The translations under genes and the position numbers were made by a program. DNA of 29,887 nucleotides from AC-32 sp035455445 (lineage in GTDB: Bacteria > Actinomycetota > Thermoleophilia > Gaiellales > Gaiellaceae). Shown here piece by piece: positions 1 to 7,112 of this stretch. The notes under the pieces were generated by a model. It made no database searches. It had not been told where the DNA came from and worked only from the letters and a program-made list of their open reading frames with translations. The DNA is taken from the NCBI GenBank assembly GCA_035455445.1, contig DATIFC010000031.1, forward strand, positions 1 through 29,887, written 5' to 3'. Numbering within the stretch: position 1 is the stretch's first letter; each line of letters opens with the position of its first letter.

Positions 1-23
1 AAGGCGGCCGCGCGGGCCGCCTT
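1..23 (-). terminator. hairpin terminator of the small heat-shock gene
   Basis: A perfect inverted repeat has 9-bp arms (aaggcggcc at 1-9, ggccgcctt at 15-23) and a 5-nt loop. It lies 24 bases past the stop codon of the minus-strand Hsp20 gene. The window edge hides whether a T-run follows. A factor-independent terminator is the simplest reading. Confidence 0.65.
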
Positions 24-47
24 CGGGGGGAGGGGTGCGACCGGGGC

Positions 48-527
48 CTAGGCCTTGGTGGCCGTGCCCTCGATCGTCTTCTGCTCGCTGCCGCCGATCT
101 GGATCCGGCGCGGCTTCGACTGCTCGGGCTTCGCAACGCGAACCTCGAGCACGCCGTCGCGGTAGTCCGCCGTGACCTTGTCCTCGTCGACACCCTGCGG
201 CAGCGCGATCGTGCGGCTGTAGGTGCCGAAGCGACGCTCGAAGCGGTAGAGCGTGTCGTCCGAGAGCTCCTCGCTCCGCTCGCGCTCCGCCGAGACGGTC
301 AGCGCGCCGTCCTCGAGCTCGATCGAGATCTTGTCCTCGGGAATCCCGGGCAGGTCGAACGCGTAGACGAGCTCGCTCTCGGTCTCCCAGACGTCGACGG
401 CGGGAACCCACGTCCGCGACGTCGCGCCGTTGCCGCCGAGCCCGGTGAACGTGTTCATCAGACGGCTCATCTCGTTCTGCAGCGTTGCGATCTCACGAAA
501 CGGCTCCCAGCGAACCAGCGTGGTCAT
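48..527 (-). CDS. Hsp20/alpha-crystallin small heat-shock protein
   Basis: This encodes a 159-residue small heat-shock chaperone, an ATP-independent holdase that binds unfolding proteins in the cytoplasm. The start chosen is the ATG at 525-527 because AAGGAGGGAG lies just upstream; an in-frame ATG ten codons earlier lacks a ribosome site. The alpha-crystallin domain runs from about residue 45 to 140, with the typical AVDVWET entry strand, the FDLPGI segment and the closing DGVLEVRVAKPE motif. A C-terminal RIQI matches the family IxI motif that docks between dimers in the oligomer. Length is normal. It stands alone, diverges from the rhomboid gene, and has its own promoter and terminator. Confidence in the family is high; specific clients cannot be inferred. 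Confidence 0.95.
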   Translation of the reverse strand: MTTLVRWEPFREIATLQNEMSRLMNTFTGLGGNGATSRTWVPAVDVWETESELVYAFDLPGIPEDKISIELEDGALTVSAERERSEELSDDTLYRFERRFGTYSRTIALPQGVDEDKVTADYRDGVLEVRVAKPEQSKPRRIQIGGSEQKTIEGTATKA

Positions 528-561
528 GGTCTCCCTCCTTCCGTTCATTGATTGCACGTGC

Positions 562-590
562 AGGATAAAACCTCAGCGTGTATCTGTCAA
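562..590 (-). promoter_or_regulatory. sigma-70-type promoter of the small heat-shock gene
   Basis: On the minus strand TTGACA (585-590) and TATCCT (562-567) are separated by exactly 17 bp. The expected transcription start, near 555, falls in a perfect 10-bp palindrome tgcacgtgca (553-562). No CIRCE element is visible. A match to the HspR HAIR consensus is only partial, so the heat-shock control mechanism is open. Confidence 0.6.
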
Positions 591-651
591 GTTCCCGAAA
601 CGTAGCATTCTGACGCGCATGGCCACCGCCGACGACCGCCCGAAGCCGTAG

Positions 652-1359
652 ATGCTCCCGATCCGGGACAACGTCCCCACGAGGTCGTTTCCGGTCGTCA
701 CCGTCGCGCTGATCGCGGTGAACGTCGCCGTCTGGCTGTGGCAGGTGCGCGCCGGCGTTGACAACGAGGTGCTGCGCTACGGCTACTACCCGTGCACGGT
801 GGAGGGGCCTTGCGGCGAGCCGGCATCGCTCGTCCCGCACCTGCCCTGGTACGAGGGCGTCTTCACCTCGATGTTCATGCACGGCGGCTGGCTCCACGTC
901 GCCGGGAACATGCTCTTCCTCTGGATCTTCGGGAACAACGTCGAGGACTCGCTGGGCCGCGGCCGCTTCCTCGTCTGGTACCTCGTCGCCGGGATCGCCG
1001 CGGTCGCCGCGCAGACGGTCGTGACGCTCGCCTTCTCCAACACCGCGGGCGCGAGCATCCCGAACGTCGGCGCCTCCGGGGCGATCGCTGGCGTGCTCGG
1101 CGCCTACTTCGTCCTGCTGCCGCGCGCGAGCGTGCTGACCGTGTTCATCATCGTCTTCTTCATCTTCCTGCGCGAGATCCCGGCTGTGCTGTTCCTCGGC
1201 GTCTGGTTTCTCTTCCAGCTCTGGGACGGCGGCTTCGAGCTCCTGCACCCGCAGTCCGGCGGCGGCACGGCGTTCTTCGCCCACGTCGGCGGCTTCGTCT
1301 TCGGGCTCCTGACGATCCGGCTCCTGGCCGAGCGCCCGCCCCTGCGACCGACCTGGTGA
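652..1359 (+). CDS. rhomboid-family intramembrane serine protease
   Basis: This 235-residue polytopic membrane protein of the rhomboid family cleaves transmembrane substrates within the bilayer. Its catalytic signature is visible: GASG with Ser142 in the fourth helix region, and HVGGF with His211 in the last helix. The helix-2 motif HVAGN (His82, Asn86) supplies the oxyanion-side residues. A first membrane segment lies at about residues 15-31 and a loop with MFMHGGW precedes helix 2. The ATG at 652 has no strong ribosome site, but residues from it align with the usual family N-terminus (IRDNVPT). The stop overlaps the start of a 30-residue membrane peptide by the sequence TGATG, which suggests coupled translation. 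Substrate is unknown. Confidence 0.93.
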   Translation: MLPIRDNVPTRSFPVVTVALIAVNVAVWLWQVRAGVDNEVLRYGYYPCTVEGPCGEPASLVPHLPWYEGVFTSMFMHGGWLHVAGNMLFLWIFGNNVEDSLGRGRFLVWYLVAGIAAVAAQTVVTLAFSNTAGASIPNVGASGAIAGVLGAYFVLLPRASVLTVFIIVFFIFLREIPAVLFLGVWFLFQLWDGGFELLHPQSGGGTAFFAHVGGFVFGLLTIRLLAERPPLRPTW

Positions 1360-1451
1360 TGAGCTCCGGCGCGCTGACGGCGATCGCCATCGCCGCGGGA
1401 GTGGTCGGGCTCGTCGTGATCGTCCTCTTCCTGCTCGGGCCCCGGGATTAG
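1359..1451 (+). CDS. 30-residue single-span membrane peptide coupled to the rhomboid gene
   Basis: A short frame starts at the ATG whose A is the last base of the rhomboid stop codon (TGATG) and ends with TAG at 1449-1451. The product is 30 residues: a short polar start (MSSG), a hydrophobic stretch from about residue 5 to 26, rich in Ala, Val, Ile and Leu, and a polar GPRD tail. This is a single membrane helix and little else. The one-base overlap with a membrane protease makes translational coupling likely. It could be a subunit, a regulator or a substrate of the rhomboid; none of these is shown by sequence. I do not recognise a family. Confidence 0.6.
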   Translation: MSSGALTAIAIAAGVVGLVVIVLFLLGPRD

Positions 1452-1485
1452 GAATGTTGAGAGCGGAAAGATCGTTCTCAGACGC

Positions 1486-1728
1486 ATGAGAACTCTCGAG
1501 CACATCCACGCCGAGCTCGACTCCGCCTCCGAGCGGCGGTCGGAGCTCTGGCACCTGCTTTCGAAAGGCCACGACTCCGCCCTCACGGAGGAGCTCCACG
1601 AGCTCGAGGAGCGCATCGCGGCGCTCTGGGACGAGCACCGTACGCTCCGCGCTCACGCCCGCTTCGGCGACCGCGAGCAGATCATCAAGCGCGCCCGCCA
1701 CGAGGAGCGACTCGCCCGCGCCGCGTAA
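1486..1728 (+). CDS. small charged helical protein, resembles DUF2630-type proteins
   Basis: The 80-residue product is rich in Glu, Arg, Leu and Ala and reads as two helices (about 1-25 and 30-75) with heptad-like spacing, so a short coiled-coil hairpin is likely. The central segment (LEERIAALWDEHRTLRAHARF) is reminiscent of the small actinobacterial DUF2630 proteins, but I treat that as a resemblance, not an assignment. It has no signal peptide and no membrane segment. The ATG at 1486 sits inside an inverted repeat (gttctca at 1474-1480, tgagaac at 1487-1493), and the nearest purine-rich site, ggaaag, is rather far upstream. It is followed by a strong terminator. Function is unknown. Confidence 0.75.
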   Translation: MRTLEHIHAELDSASERRSELWHLLSKGHDSALTEELHELEERIAALWDEHRTLRAHARFGDREQIIKRARHEERLARAA

Positions 1729-1745
1729 CCAGGTCTTTCCGTGAC

Positions 1746-1779
1746 GAAGAAGCCGGCGGCTGGCCCCGCCGGCTTCTTC
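1746..1779. terminator. bidirectional hairpin terminator between convergent genes
   Basis: Perfect 14-bp arms (gaagaagccggcgg at 1746-1759, ccgccggcttcttc at 1766-1779) enclose a 6-nt loop. It lies 17 bases after the plus-strand gene ending at 1728 and 14 bases beyond the stop codon of the minus-strand gene ending at 1794. It can serve both directions. Confidence 0.85.
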
Positions 1780-1793
1780 CGTTCCTGGAGCCG

Positions 1794-1955
1794 TTACTCG
1801 AGGTGCGGGCTCTCGCCGCGGCGTCGGCCCGTCGCCGAGTCACGGAACTGGTCGACGTGGTGCGCGAACGGGCTCATCTCGAAGAGCGCCCAGACGACCA
1901 CAGCGAGGACCGCGACGACGAACGCGAACACGAGGAGCATCATCAGCGCGTGCAT
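1794..1955 (-). CDS. 53-residue single-span membrane protein
   Basis: A minus-strand frame from ATG (1953-1955) to TAA (1794-1796) encodes 53 residues. Residues 3-24 form one clear hydrophobic helix with a Trp at its end (VVVWALFEMSPF). The rest is a short polar tail, with HHVDQFRDSATGRRR and an acidic end, that would face the cytoplasm or exterior. A GGGAGG ribosome site precedes the start. It is convergent with the 80-residue gene and shares its terminator. Codon use is like neighbouring genes, with third positions mostly G or C. I do not recognise a family; a small conserved membrane protein is the best description. Confidence 0.65.
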   Translation of the reverse strand: MHALMMLLVFAFVVAVLAVVVWALFEMSPFAHHVDQFRDSATGRRRGESPHLE

Positions 1956-2101
1956 TCCCAGCCTCCCTTCGCCGAGGGGCGCACCTTGCCTCGTCCGGCC
2001 GCCCCACGCATCCGCGCGACCACTGAAGCGCCCCGCCGAAAACTACTGACGAGCGCCGACCGTTCGCCCCGCGGGCGCTCGGCCTTACACTGAAGGCACT
2101 C

Positions 2102-2174
2102 GGGGCGTTAGCTCAGCTGGGAGAGCGCCGGCTTTGCAAGCCGGAGGTCACCGGTTCGATCCCGGTACGCTCCA
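2102..2174 (+). tRNA. tRNA-Ala (anticodon TGC)
   Basis: A 73-nt cloverleaf is complete: acceptor arms GGGGCGT and ACGCTCC (one G-T pair), a D arm with GCTC/GAGC, an anticodon stem CCGGC/GCCGG around the loop TTTGCAA, variable AGGTC, a T arm with TTCGATC, and discriminator A. The anticodon TGC reads alanine GCN codons. The 3' CCA is not encoded. A TACACT hexamer at 2086-2091 could be its -10 box, but no convincing -35 is present. Confidence 0.97.
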
Positions 2175-2535
2175 CTCTCGATCGAAGTCCGGCCGCTCCG
2201 CGGGCATGACGACTTCGATCGGTCTGCGCGTCAAGACGGCGTCCTCGCGAGCCGCTGCCGGCGACGCCGTAGCCACGGTTCCCGCTCTCGCGCGACTCAA
2301 CGACGTCTGGCCGGCTGCCGATGATGAGGTCGAGTCGGGGCAACGGCATCCTCCCCAGCCGCGGACGGTGGCTAGCCGCAGAGCCACGGCGTCCGGCCCC
2401 GACTCACTCTCGGAGGGCGGTCAGCACCGCAGCACCGACCGCCCGTTCCCACTGCACGCCTGAAGCGGGTGCCGCGCGCCACCAGAACGGCGCGTACGAG
2501 CCACCCTTCCGTCTGGTGGCCAAGAAGCTCCGGGG
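2175..2535. other. 361-base stretch with no gene seen
   Basis: No supported coding frame lies here. Long frames that cross it are antisense to the tRNA or lack any family resemblance. It contains a 10-bp perfect inverted repeat right after the tRNA (gatcgaagtc at 2180-2189, gacttcgatc at 2211-2220), which may end or protect the tRNA transcript, and a second repeat (gggcggtc at 2415-2422, gaccgccc at 2437-2444). I saw no integrase or repeated tRNA end that would mark an attachment site. Confidence 0.6.
2478..2520 (-). terminator. stem-loop downstream of the 56-residue membrane protein gene
   Basis: Arms gccaccag (2478-2485) and ctggtggc (2513-2520) pair perfectly. The stem continues after a one-base bulge with acgg (2487-2490) and ccgt (2509-2512), around an 18-nt loop. 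It begins 15 bases past the stop codon of the minus-strand gene. There is no T-run, as is common for terminators in high-GC actinobacteria. Confidence 0.5.
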
Positions 2536-2706
2536 CTACGCCTCTTGCGTCGTCCTCGACGGGATCAGGACGCCGACCAGCCAGAGGATCGGGAAGAGCA
2601 TCCCGAAGCCGAACAGGAACCAGTGGCCTCTGTTCGCAGTCGAGATGCCGAGTGTGACCAGCAAGGTCACGTACAGGATCGCGCCGATTCCGATGCCCCA
2701 CCACAT
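2536..2706 (-). CDS. 56-residue two-helix membrane protein
   Basis: A minus-strand frame from ATG (2704-2706) encodes 56 residues with two hydrophobic segments (about residues 3-21 and 28-49) joined by a short polar turn (STANRGHW). The second helix contains FPILWLVG, followed by a short tail ending PSRTTQEA. A clear GGGAGGA ribosome site stands 3 to 4 bases upstream. The pattern of an aromatic MWWGIG start, RGHW turn and FPxxWLxG helix is seen in small unnamed membrane proteins of actinobacteria; this is recollection, not a search. It diverges from the cupin gene. Function is unknown. Confidence 0.75.
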   Translation of the reverse strand: MWWGIGIGAILYVTLLVTLGISTANRGHWFLFGFGMLFPILWLVGVLIPSRTTQEA

Positions 2707-2850
2707 GGTTCCTCCCGGTCGAGTGACCGCCGCAGGATCCTGCCTCCGCGGCGGCGGCGCATCATCCGATCGAGATGACGTCCTGTTGCCCGCGCTCGGC
2801 CCGTAGGCGAGCATAGGTACCCCCGAAACGACGACGGAGGCGACCGACCG

Positions 2851-3246
2851 ATGGAATACAGCCACGTCAACCTGACCGAGGTCGACGACCAGGCGGCCAA
2901 CCTCGGGCTCGACCCGGCGGAGTTCAACCTCCGCTTCGGCCGCGTCGCGCTGAACTGCGAACACTGCGGCGTCAGCTACCTCCGCTTCGCCCCGGGCGCG
3001 AAGAGCCACGGGCACCGGCACAAGCGGCAGGAGGAGATCTACGTGCTCGTCAGCGGCTCGGCCGAGATGAAGGTCGGCGACGACGTCCTCGAGCTGCGGC
3101 CGTTCAGCGCCGTGCGCGTCCCGCCGCACGTGATGCGCGGGATCAAGGGCGGGCCCGAGGGCGCGGAGGTGATCGCGGTCGGGGCGCCGAACACCGGGCC
3201 CGGCGACGGCGACGCGCCCGATCCGGACTGGACCTGGCGGGACTAG
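2851..3246 (+). CDS. cupin-domain protein (cupin 2 type)
   Basis: The 131-residue protein carries a single beta-barrel cupin domain. Motif 1 is visible as HGHRHKRQEEIYVLVSG, with two or three His and a Glu that would bind a metal. Motif 2 follows as the RVPPHVMRG segment, with the third His. The C-terminus is a polar, Asp/Pro-rich tail (residues 115-131). Cupins of this size include isomerases, dioxygenases and sugar-binding sensors, so no reaction can be assigned. A GGAGG site lies about ten bases before the ATG. The gene ends 8 bases before the cyclase-ATPase gene, and the two are probably co-transcribed. Confidence 0.85.
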   Translation: MEYSHVNLTEVDDQAANLGLDPAEFNLRFGRVALNCEHCGVSYLRFAPGAKSHGHRHKRQEEIYVLVSGSAEMKVGDDVLELRPFSAVRVPPHVMRGIKGGPEGAEVIAVGAPNTGPGDGDAPDPDWTWRD

Positions 3247-3254
3247 AGCACGAC

Positions 3255-6200
3255 ATGACCTGCTCAGCCTGCGGAGCCGACAACCGCCCCGGCCGGAAGT
3301 TCTGCTCGAGCTGCGGCGCGCCTCTGGCCCAGGCCTGCCCGGCCTGCGGCGGCGCGAACGAGCCCGACGACCGCTTCTGCGGCGAGTGCGGCGCGCCGCT
3401 CGAGGCCGGCGCGCGCCCCCAGGCGGCACAGGCGGAGCGGCGGCTCGTGTCCGTGCTCTTCGGCGACCTCGTGGGATTCACGACCCTCTCCGAGGACCGC
3501 GACGCCGAGGAGGTACGCGAGCTGCTCTCGCGCTACTTCGAGACTGCGCGGCGGGTGATCGAACGCTACGGCGGCACCGTCGAGAAGTTCATCGGCGACG
3601 CCGTGATGGCCGTCTGGGGCACGCCGGTCGCGCGCGAGGACGACGCGGAGAGGGCCGTCCGGGCGGGCCTCGAGCTCACGGACGCCGTCGCCGCGCTCGG
3701 CGAGGAGGTCGGCGCCTCCGACCTCGCGATGCGCGTCGGCGTGGTCACGGGCGAGGCCGCGGTCACCGTCGGCGCCGAGGGCCAGGGCATGGTCGCCGGC
3801 GACCTGGTCAACACCGCCTCTCGCGTCCAGTCGGTTGCCGAGCCCGGGACGGTGCTCGTCGGCGAACGGACGCGACGGGCGAGCGATGCGGCGGTCGCCT
3901 ACGAGGACGCCGGCGAGCATGCGCTCAAGGGCAAGGCGGAGCCGGTGTCGCTCTGGCGGGCCGACCGCGTGATCGCCTCCCGCCGGGGCGAGAGCCGCGC
4001 CACCGGGCTGGAGGCGCCGTTCGTCGGCCGCGACCGCGAGCTCCGGCTCGTCAAGGAGCTCTTCCACGCGACCGCGGAGGAGCGCCGCGCGCGGCTCGTC
4101 TCGATCGTCGGCATCGCCGGAATCGGCAAGACGCGTCTCTCGTGGGAGTTCGAGAAGTACCTCGACGGCCTCGCCGGCGACGTCTACTGGCACCGCGGCC
4201 GCTGCCTCGCCTACGGCGACGGCGTCGCCTACTGGGCCCTGGCGGAGATGGTGCGGATGCGCGCCGACATCACCGAGCAGGAGGGCCCCGACGCCGCAGC
4301 CGGGAAGCTGCGCACCACTCTCGAGACGTACGTGCCCGACGAGCAGGAGCGCGCGTGGATCGAGCCGCGGCTCGCGCAGCTGCTGGCCGCGGCCGAGCAG
4401 GAGGCGTTCGGGCGCGACGACCTCTTCGCCGCCTGGCGGATGTTCTTCGAGCGCGTCGCCGGGCAAGGGCCGGTCGTGCTCGTCTTCGAGGACCTGCAGT
4501 GGGCCGACCCGGCGCTGCTCGACTTCGTCGACTACGTGCTCGACTGGTCACGTGAGCATCCGCTCTTCGTCCTCACCCTGGCCCGCCCGGAGGTCGCCGA
4601 GAAGCATCCGGGGTGGAGCGTCCCGAAGCGTGACTTCACCTCGCTGACGCTGGAGCCACTGCGCGACGAGGCGATGGACGCGCTGCTCGCGGGGCTCGTC
4701 CCGGGTCTGCCCGGGGAGTTGCACGCGCGGATCCGCGAGCGCGCCGAGGGCGTGCCGCTGTACGCAGTCGAGACGGTGCGCATGTTGCTCGACCGCGGGC
4801 TCGTGCGGCGGGAGGGCGACTGCTACCTCGCGGCCGAGGACGTCGGCTCGCTCGAGGTGCCCGAGACGCTGCATGCGCTGATCGCCGCGCGTCTCGACGA
4901 CCTCGGGCCGGCCGAGCGCCGGGTGCTCGACGACGCGGCCGTGCTCGGCAAGACCTTCACCAAGCCGGGGCTCGCGGCGCTCACGGGCATGCCCGAGGAC
5001 GAGCTCGAGCCGATCCTCGTCTCGCTCGTGCGCAAGGACCTGCTCACCGTCCAGTCGGACCCCCGCTCGCCGGAGCGCGGCAACTACGGATTCCTGCAAG
5101 GGCTCGTCCAGCGGATCGCGCACGACACGCTCTCGCGCAAGGAGCAGAAGGCGCGGCACCTCGCCGCTGCGCGGCACCTCGAGCGGGGCTGGGGCGCCGA
5201 GGAGACCGAGATCGTCGAGGTGATCGCGTCCCACTACCTCGATGCGTACCGCGCCGACCCGGCTGCCCCGGACGCCGGCGAGATCCGGGCGGCGGCCCGC
5301 GACGCCCTCGCCCGCGCGGGCAAGCGCGCCGCGTCGCTGGCCGCGAACGAGCAGGCGCAGCGGTACTTCGAGCAGGCGGCCGAGCTGGCGGACGAGCCGC
5401 CGCAGCAGGCCGAGCTGCTCGAGCGCGCCGGGATCGCCGCCGACGCGAGCGGTCGTGGAGCCGGGGCGATCGCGCTCCTGGAGCAGGCGATCGAGCTCTG
5501 GAAGGGCGAGGGCATGACCCACCCCGCCGCGCGCGGCGAGGCGCGCCTCGCGATGGCGTGCTTCAACCACGGCGAGGTCGACGTCGCCACCGAGCGAATG
5601 GGCCGCTCTTACGAGATCCTCTCGCGCGACGAGCCCGACGCCGACCTGGCGATGCTCGCGGGCCAGCTCGCCCGCTTCCGCTTCCTCCTCGACGACTTCG
5701 ACGGCGCGCTGGAACCGCTCGACTTCGCGCTCGAGATCGCCGAGGCGCTGTTCCTCCCGGACGTCCTCTCGGACGCGCTGAACACCAAGGCGCTGATCGT
5801 CACGCAGCAGGGCCGGCGCGAGGAGGGCCTCGCGCTCATGCGCCACGCGCGGGACATCGCCGTGCAGCACGACCTCTCCGAGAGCGCAGTCCGCGCCTAC
5901 TTCAACCTCTCGTACCTGACGATGGGGCGCGACCGGATCGAGGAGGCGATCCGCTACGACCAGGAGGGGCTCGACTTCGCGCGGCGCCGCGGCAACCGCC
6001 AGTGGGAGGAGACGTTCGAGGGCCACATCAGGGGCAGCAGGTTCCTCGTGGGCGACTGGGACGGCCTCGACGCCCCGCTCGAGGAAGTCGGCTCGCGCAG
6101 CTGGGTCGAGCTCAGCTGGACGCAGCGCCTCCACTTCGCCGGCGTGATCGTGCCGCTCCACGTGGCGAGGGGAGAGCTCGAGCAGGCGCGGCAGGTGATG

Positions 6201-6755
6201 GCGTTCGTCCCGGCCGAGGCGCGCGCGGAGGCGCAGGAGCGCGCGGCGGTAGACGTGGCGCGCACGGCGCTCGCCGTCGGCGAGGGCCGCTGGGCCGACT
6301 CGCTCGAGCACGCCGCCGAGGCCTACTCGCCGCGCAGCTCCGTCGGCCCGGACCACCCGCTGTTCAAGCAGGCGGTGGCCTGGGCGCTGGTGACGGCCGT
6401 CGCCGTCGACGATCTCTCGACCGTCGAGGCGGTCTTCGAGCGGATCCGCGCCCTGCCGCCGGCGCAGTGCTCGCCGTTCGTCCAGGCCCAGCTCGCCCGC
6501 TACGACGCTCTCGCCGCGCGACGGGAGGACGCGGAGGCAGCCGAGGAGCGCTTCGGCGCGGCGACCGGGCTGCTGCGGGGGCTCGGCGTGCGCTTCTGGC
6601 TCGCGGTCGCGCTGATCGAGCACGCCGAGTGGCTGGGGGAGACCGGACGCGGCGAGCCCGAGCCGCTGCTCGCCGAGGCGCGCGAGATCTTCGAGCGACT
6701 CCGCGCGGCGCCCTGGTCGGCGCGCGTCGAGGCCGCTGTGCCCGCAGCCGTCTAG
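3255..6755 (+). CDS. zinc-ribbon / class III nucleotidyl cyclase / AAA ATPase / TPR signalling protein
   Basis: A 1166-residue cytoplasmic regulator of multi-domain design. Residues 1-50 hold a double zinc ribbon (Cys 3/6/17/20 and 28/31/42/45). Residues 62-235 are a class III cyclase domain with the metal-binding aspartates Asp71 (FGDLVGFT) and Asp115 (EKFIGDAVMAVWG), Lys111 in the substrate position, and Asn186 and Arg190 in GDLVNTASR, so the core catalytic residues look intact. Residues 255-600 are an STAND-like ATPase with Walker A GIAGIGKT (286-293) and Walker B VVLVFEDLQWAD (407-418). The remainder (about 640-1150) is alpha-helical, Ala/Glu-rich TPR-type repeat. Such proteins are thought to couple ligand or partner sensing to cAMP or to transcription. 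The signal sensed is unknown. Confidence 0.92.
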   Translation: MTCSACGADNRPGRKFCSSCGAPLAQACPACGGANEPDDRFCGECGAPLEAGARPQAAQAERRLVSVLFGDLVGFTTLSEDRDAEEVRELLSRYFETARRVIERYGGTVEKFIGDAVMAVWGTPVAREDDAERAVRAGLELTDAVAALGEEVGASDLAMRVGVVTGEAAVTVGAEGQGMVAGDLVNTASRVQSVAEPGTVLVGERTRRASDAAVAYEDAGEHALKGKAEPVSLWRADRVIASRRGESRATGLEAPFVGRDRELRLVKELFHATAEERRARLVSIVGIAGIGKTRLSWEFEKYLDGLAGDVYWHRGRCLAYGDGVAYWALAEMVRMRADITEQEGPDAAAGKLRTTLETYVPDEQERAWIEPRLAQLLAAAEQEAFGRDDLFAAWRMFFERVAGQGPVVLVFEDLQWADPALLDFVDYVLDWSREHPLFVLTLARPEVAEKHPGWSVPKRDFTSLTLEPLRDEAMDALLAGLVPGLPGELHARIRERAEGVPLYAVETVRMLLDRGLVRREGDCYLAAEDVGSLEVPETLHALIAARLDDLGPAERRVLDDAAVLGKTFTKPGLAALTGMPEDELEPILVSLVRKDLLTVQSDPRSPERGNYGFLQGLVQRIAHDTLSRKEQKARHLAAARHLERGWGAEETEIVEVIASHYLDAYRADPAAPDAGEIRAAARDALARAGKRAASLAANEQAQRYFEQAAELADEPPQQAELLERAGIAADASGRGAGAIALLEQAIELWKGEGMTHPAARGEARLAMACFNHGEVDVATERMGRSYEILSRDEPDADLAMLAGQLARFRFLLDDFDGALEPLDFALEIAEALFLPDVLSDALNTKALIVTQQGRREEGLALMRHARDIAVQHDLSESAVRAYFNLSYLTMGRDRIEEAIRYDQEGLDFARRRGNRQWEETFEGHIRGSRFLVGDWDGLDAPLEEVGSRSWVELSWTQRLHFAGVIVPLHVARGELEQARQVMAFVPAEARAEAQERAAVDVARTALAVGEGRWADSLEHAAEAYSPRSSVGPDHPLFKQAVAWALVTAVAVDDLSTVEAVFERIRALPPAQCSPFVQAQLARYDALAARREDAEAAEERFGAATGLLRGLGVRFWLAVALIEHAEWLGETGRGEPEPLLAEAREIFERLRAAPWSARVEAAVPAAV

Positions 6756-6792
6756 GCCTCGCTGGCCGATGAGCGGCAGCAGCGCCGGCGCG

Positions 6793-6942
6793 CTAGTGTC
6801 GCGTCGCGTGCGTGCCGGCGAGGTCGAGCGCGACCGCCAGAAGCAGCGTGCCAGCCCACCAGTTGACGGGGTCGAACCGCAGCGGCGCGTCGTTGCCGAG
6901 CACGTTCGAGACCAGCCAGATCACGAACCAGAGCAGTGTCAT
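6793..6942 (-). CDS. 49-residue two-helix membrane protein
   Basis: A frame from ATG (6940-6942) to TAG (6793-6795) encodes 49 residues with hydrophobic segments at about 2-16 and 27-43. A central polar loop contains NDAPLRFDPVNWWAG, and the tail is basic and His-rich (THATRH). The FDPVNWW-type loop followed by LLLAVALDLA resembles other very small unnamed membrane proteins I recall from actinobacteria. The ribosome site is weak (ggggcc). It lies 47 bases after the 40-residue basic peptide on the same strand and is convergent with the cyclase-ATPase gene, only 37 bases away. Third-position GC is high, which supports coding. Function is unknown. Confidence 0.6.
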   Translation of the reverse strand: MTLLWFVIWLVSNVLGNDAPLRFDPVNWWAGTLLLAVALDLAGTHATRH

Positions 6943-6989
6943 GGCCCCATCGTCGCAGGTGGCCGGGCCGGAAAGCCTGGAGGCGCCCG

Positions 6990-7112
6990 CTAGGTGGTGA
7001 AGCGGATGCGACGCACGGGAACCGGGCGGCGGTACTCGAAGACGCGCCAGATCCGCTGCTGCTGGGCCGGCTGCCCGCGACGCGCGCCCTTGACCGCCCG
7101 CTCGCGCCTCAT
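6990..7112 (-). CDS. 40-residue arginine-rich peptide coupled to the repeat protein gene
   Basis: The frame starts at ATG (7110-7112), overlapping the TGA stop (7109-7111) of the large secreted protein in the classic ATGA arrangement, and ends at TAG (6990-6992). Its 40 residues include twelve Arg, one Lys and only two Glu, with a central QQQRIWRVFEYRRP stretch. There is no signal peptide or membrane helix. No ribosome site precedes it, so expression would rely on re-initiation after the upstream gene. It may be a nucleic-acid-binding or membrane-active peptide, or simply a chance frame; the overlap and its placement favour a gene modestly. Confidence 0.45.
   Translation of the reverse strand: MRRERAVKGARRGQPAQQQRIWRVFEYRRPVPVRRIRFTT

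Noticed and set aside
571..591. HspR HAIR operator before the heat-shock gene
   Set aside because: Only one half-site fits; the second matches the consensus at about four of seven bases.
2051..2080. gagcgcc/gggcgctc inverted repeat upstream of the tRNA
   Set aside because: No gene ends before it in the right direction and no T-run follows; probably chance in GC-rich DNA.
2102..2220. tRNA gene as an integration site
   Set aside because: No repeated copy of the tRNA 3' end and no integrase in the window.
2113..2349. Minus-strand frame containing ERTGIEPVTSGLQSRR
   Set aside because: This is the well-known false translation of the antisense strand of a tRNA gene; it covers tRNA-Ala here.
4548..6623. 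691-codon open frame antisense to the cyclase-ATPase gene
   Set aside because: High GC removes stop codons on the opposite strand; the product is Arg/Glu/Leu-rich with no family resemblance, and the plus-strand gene is unmistakable.
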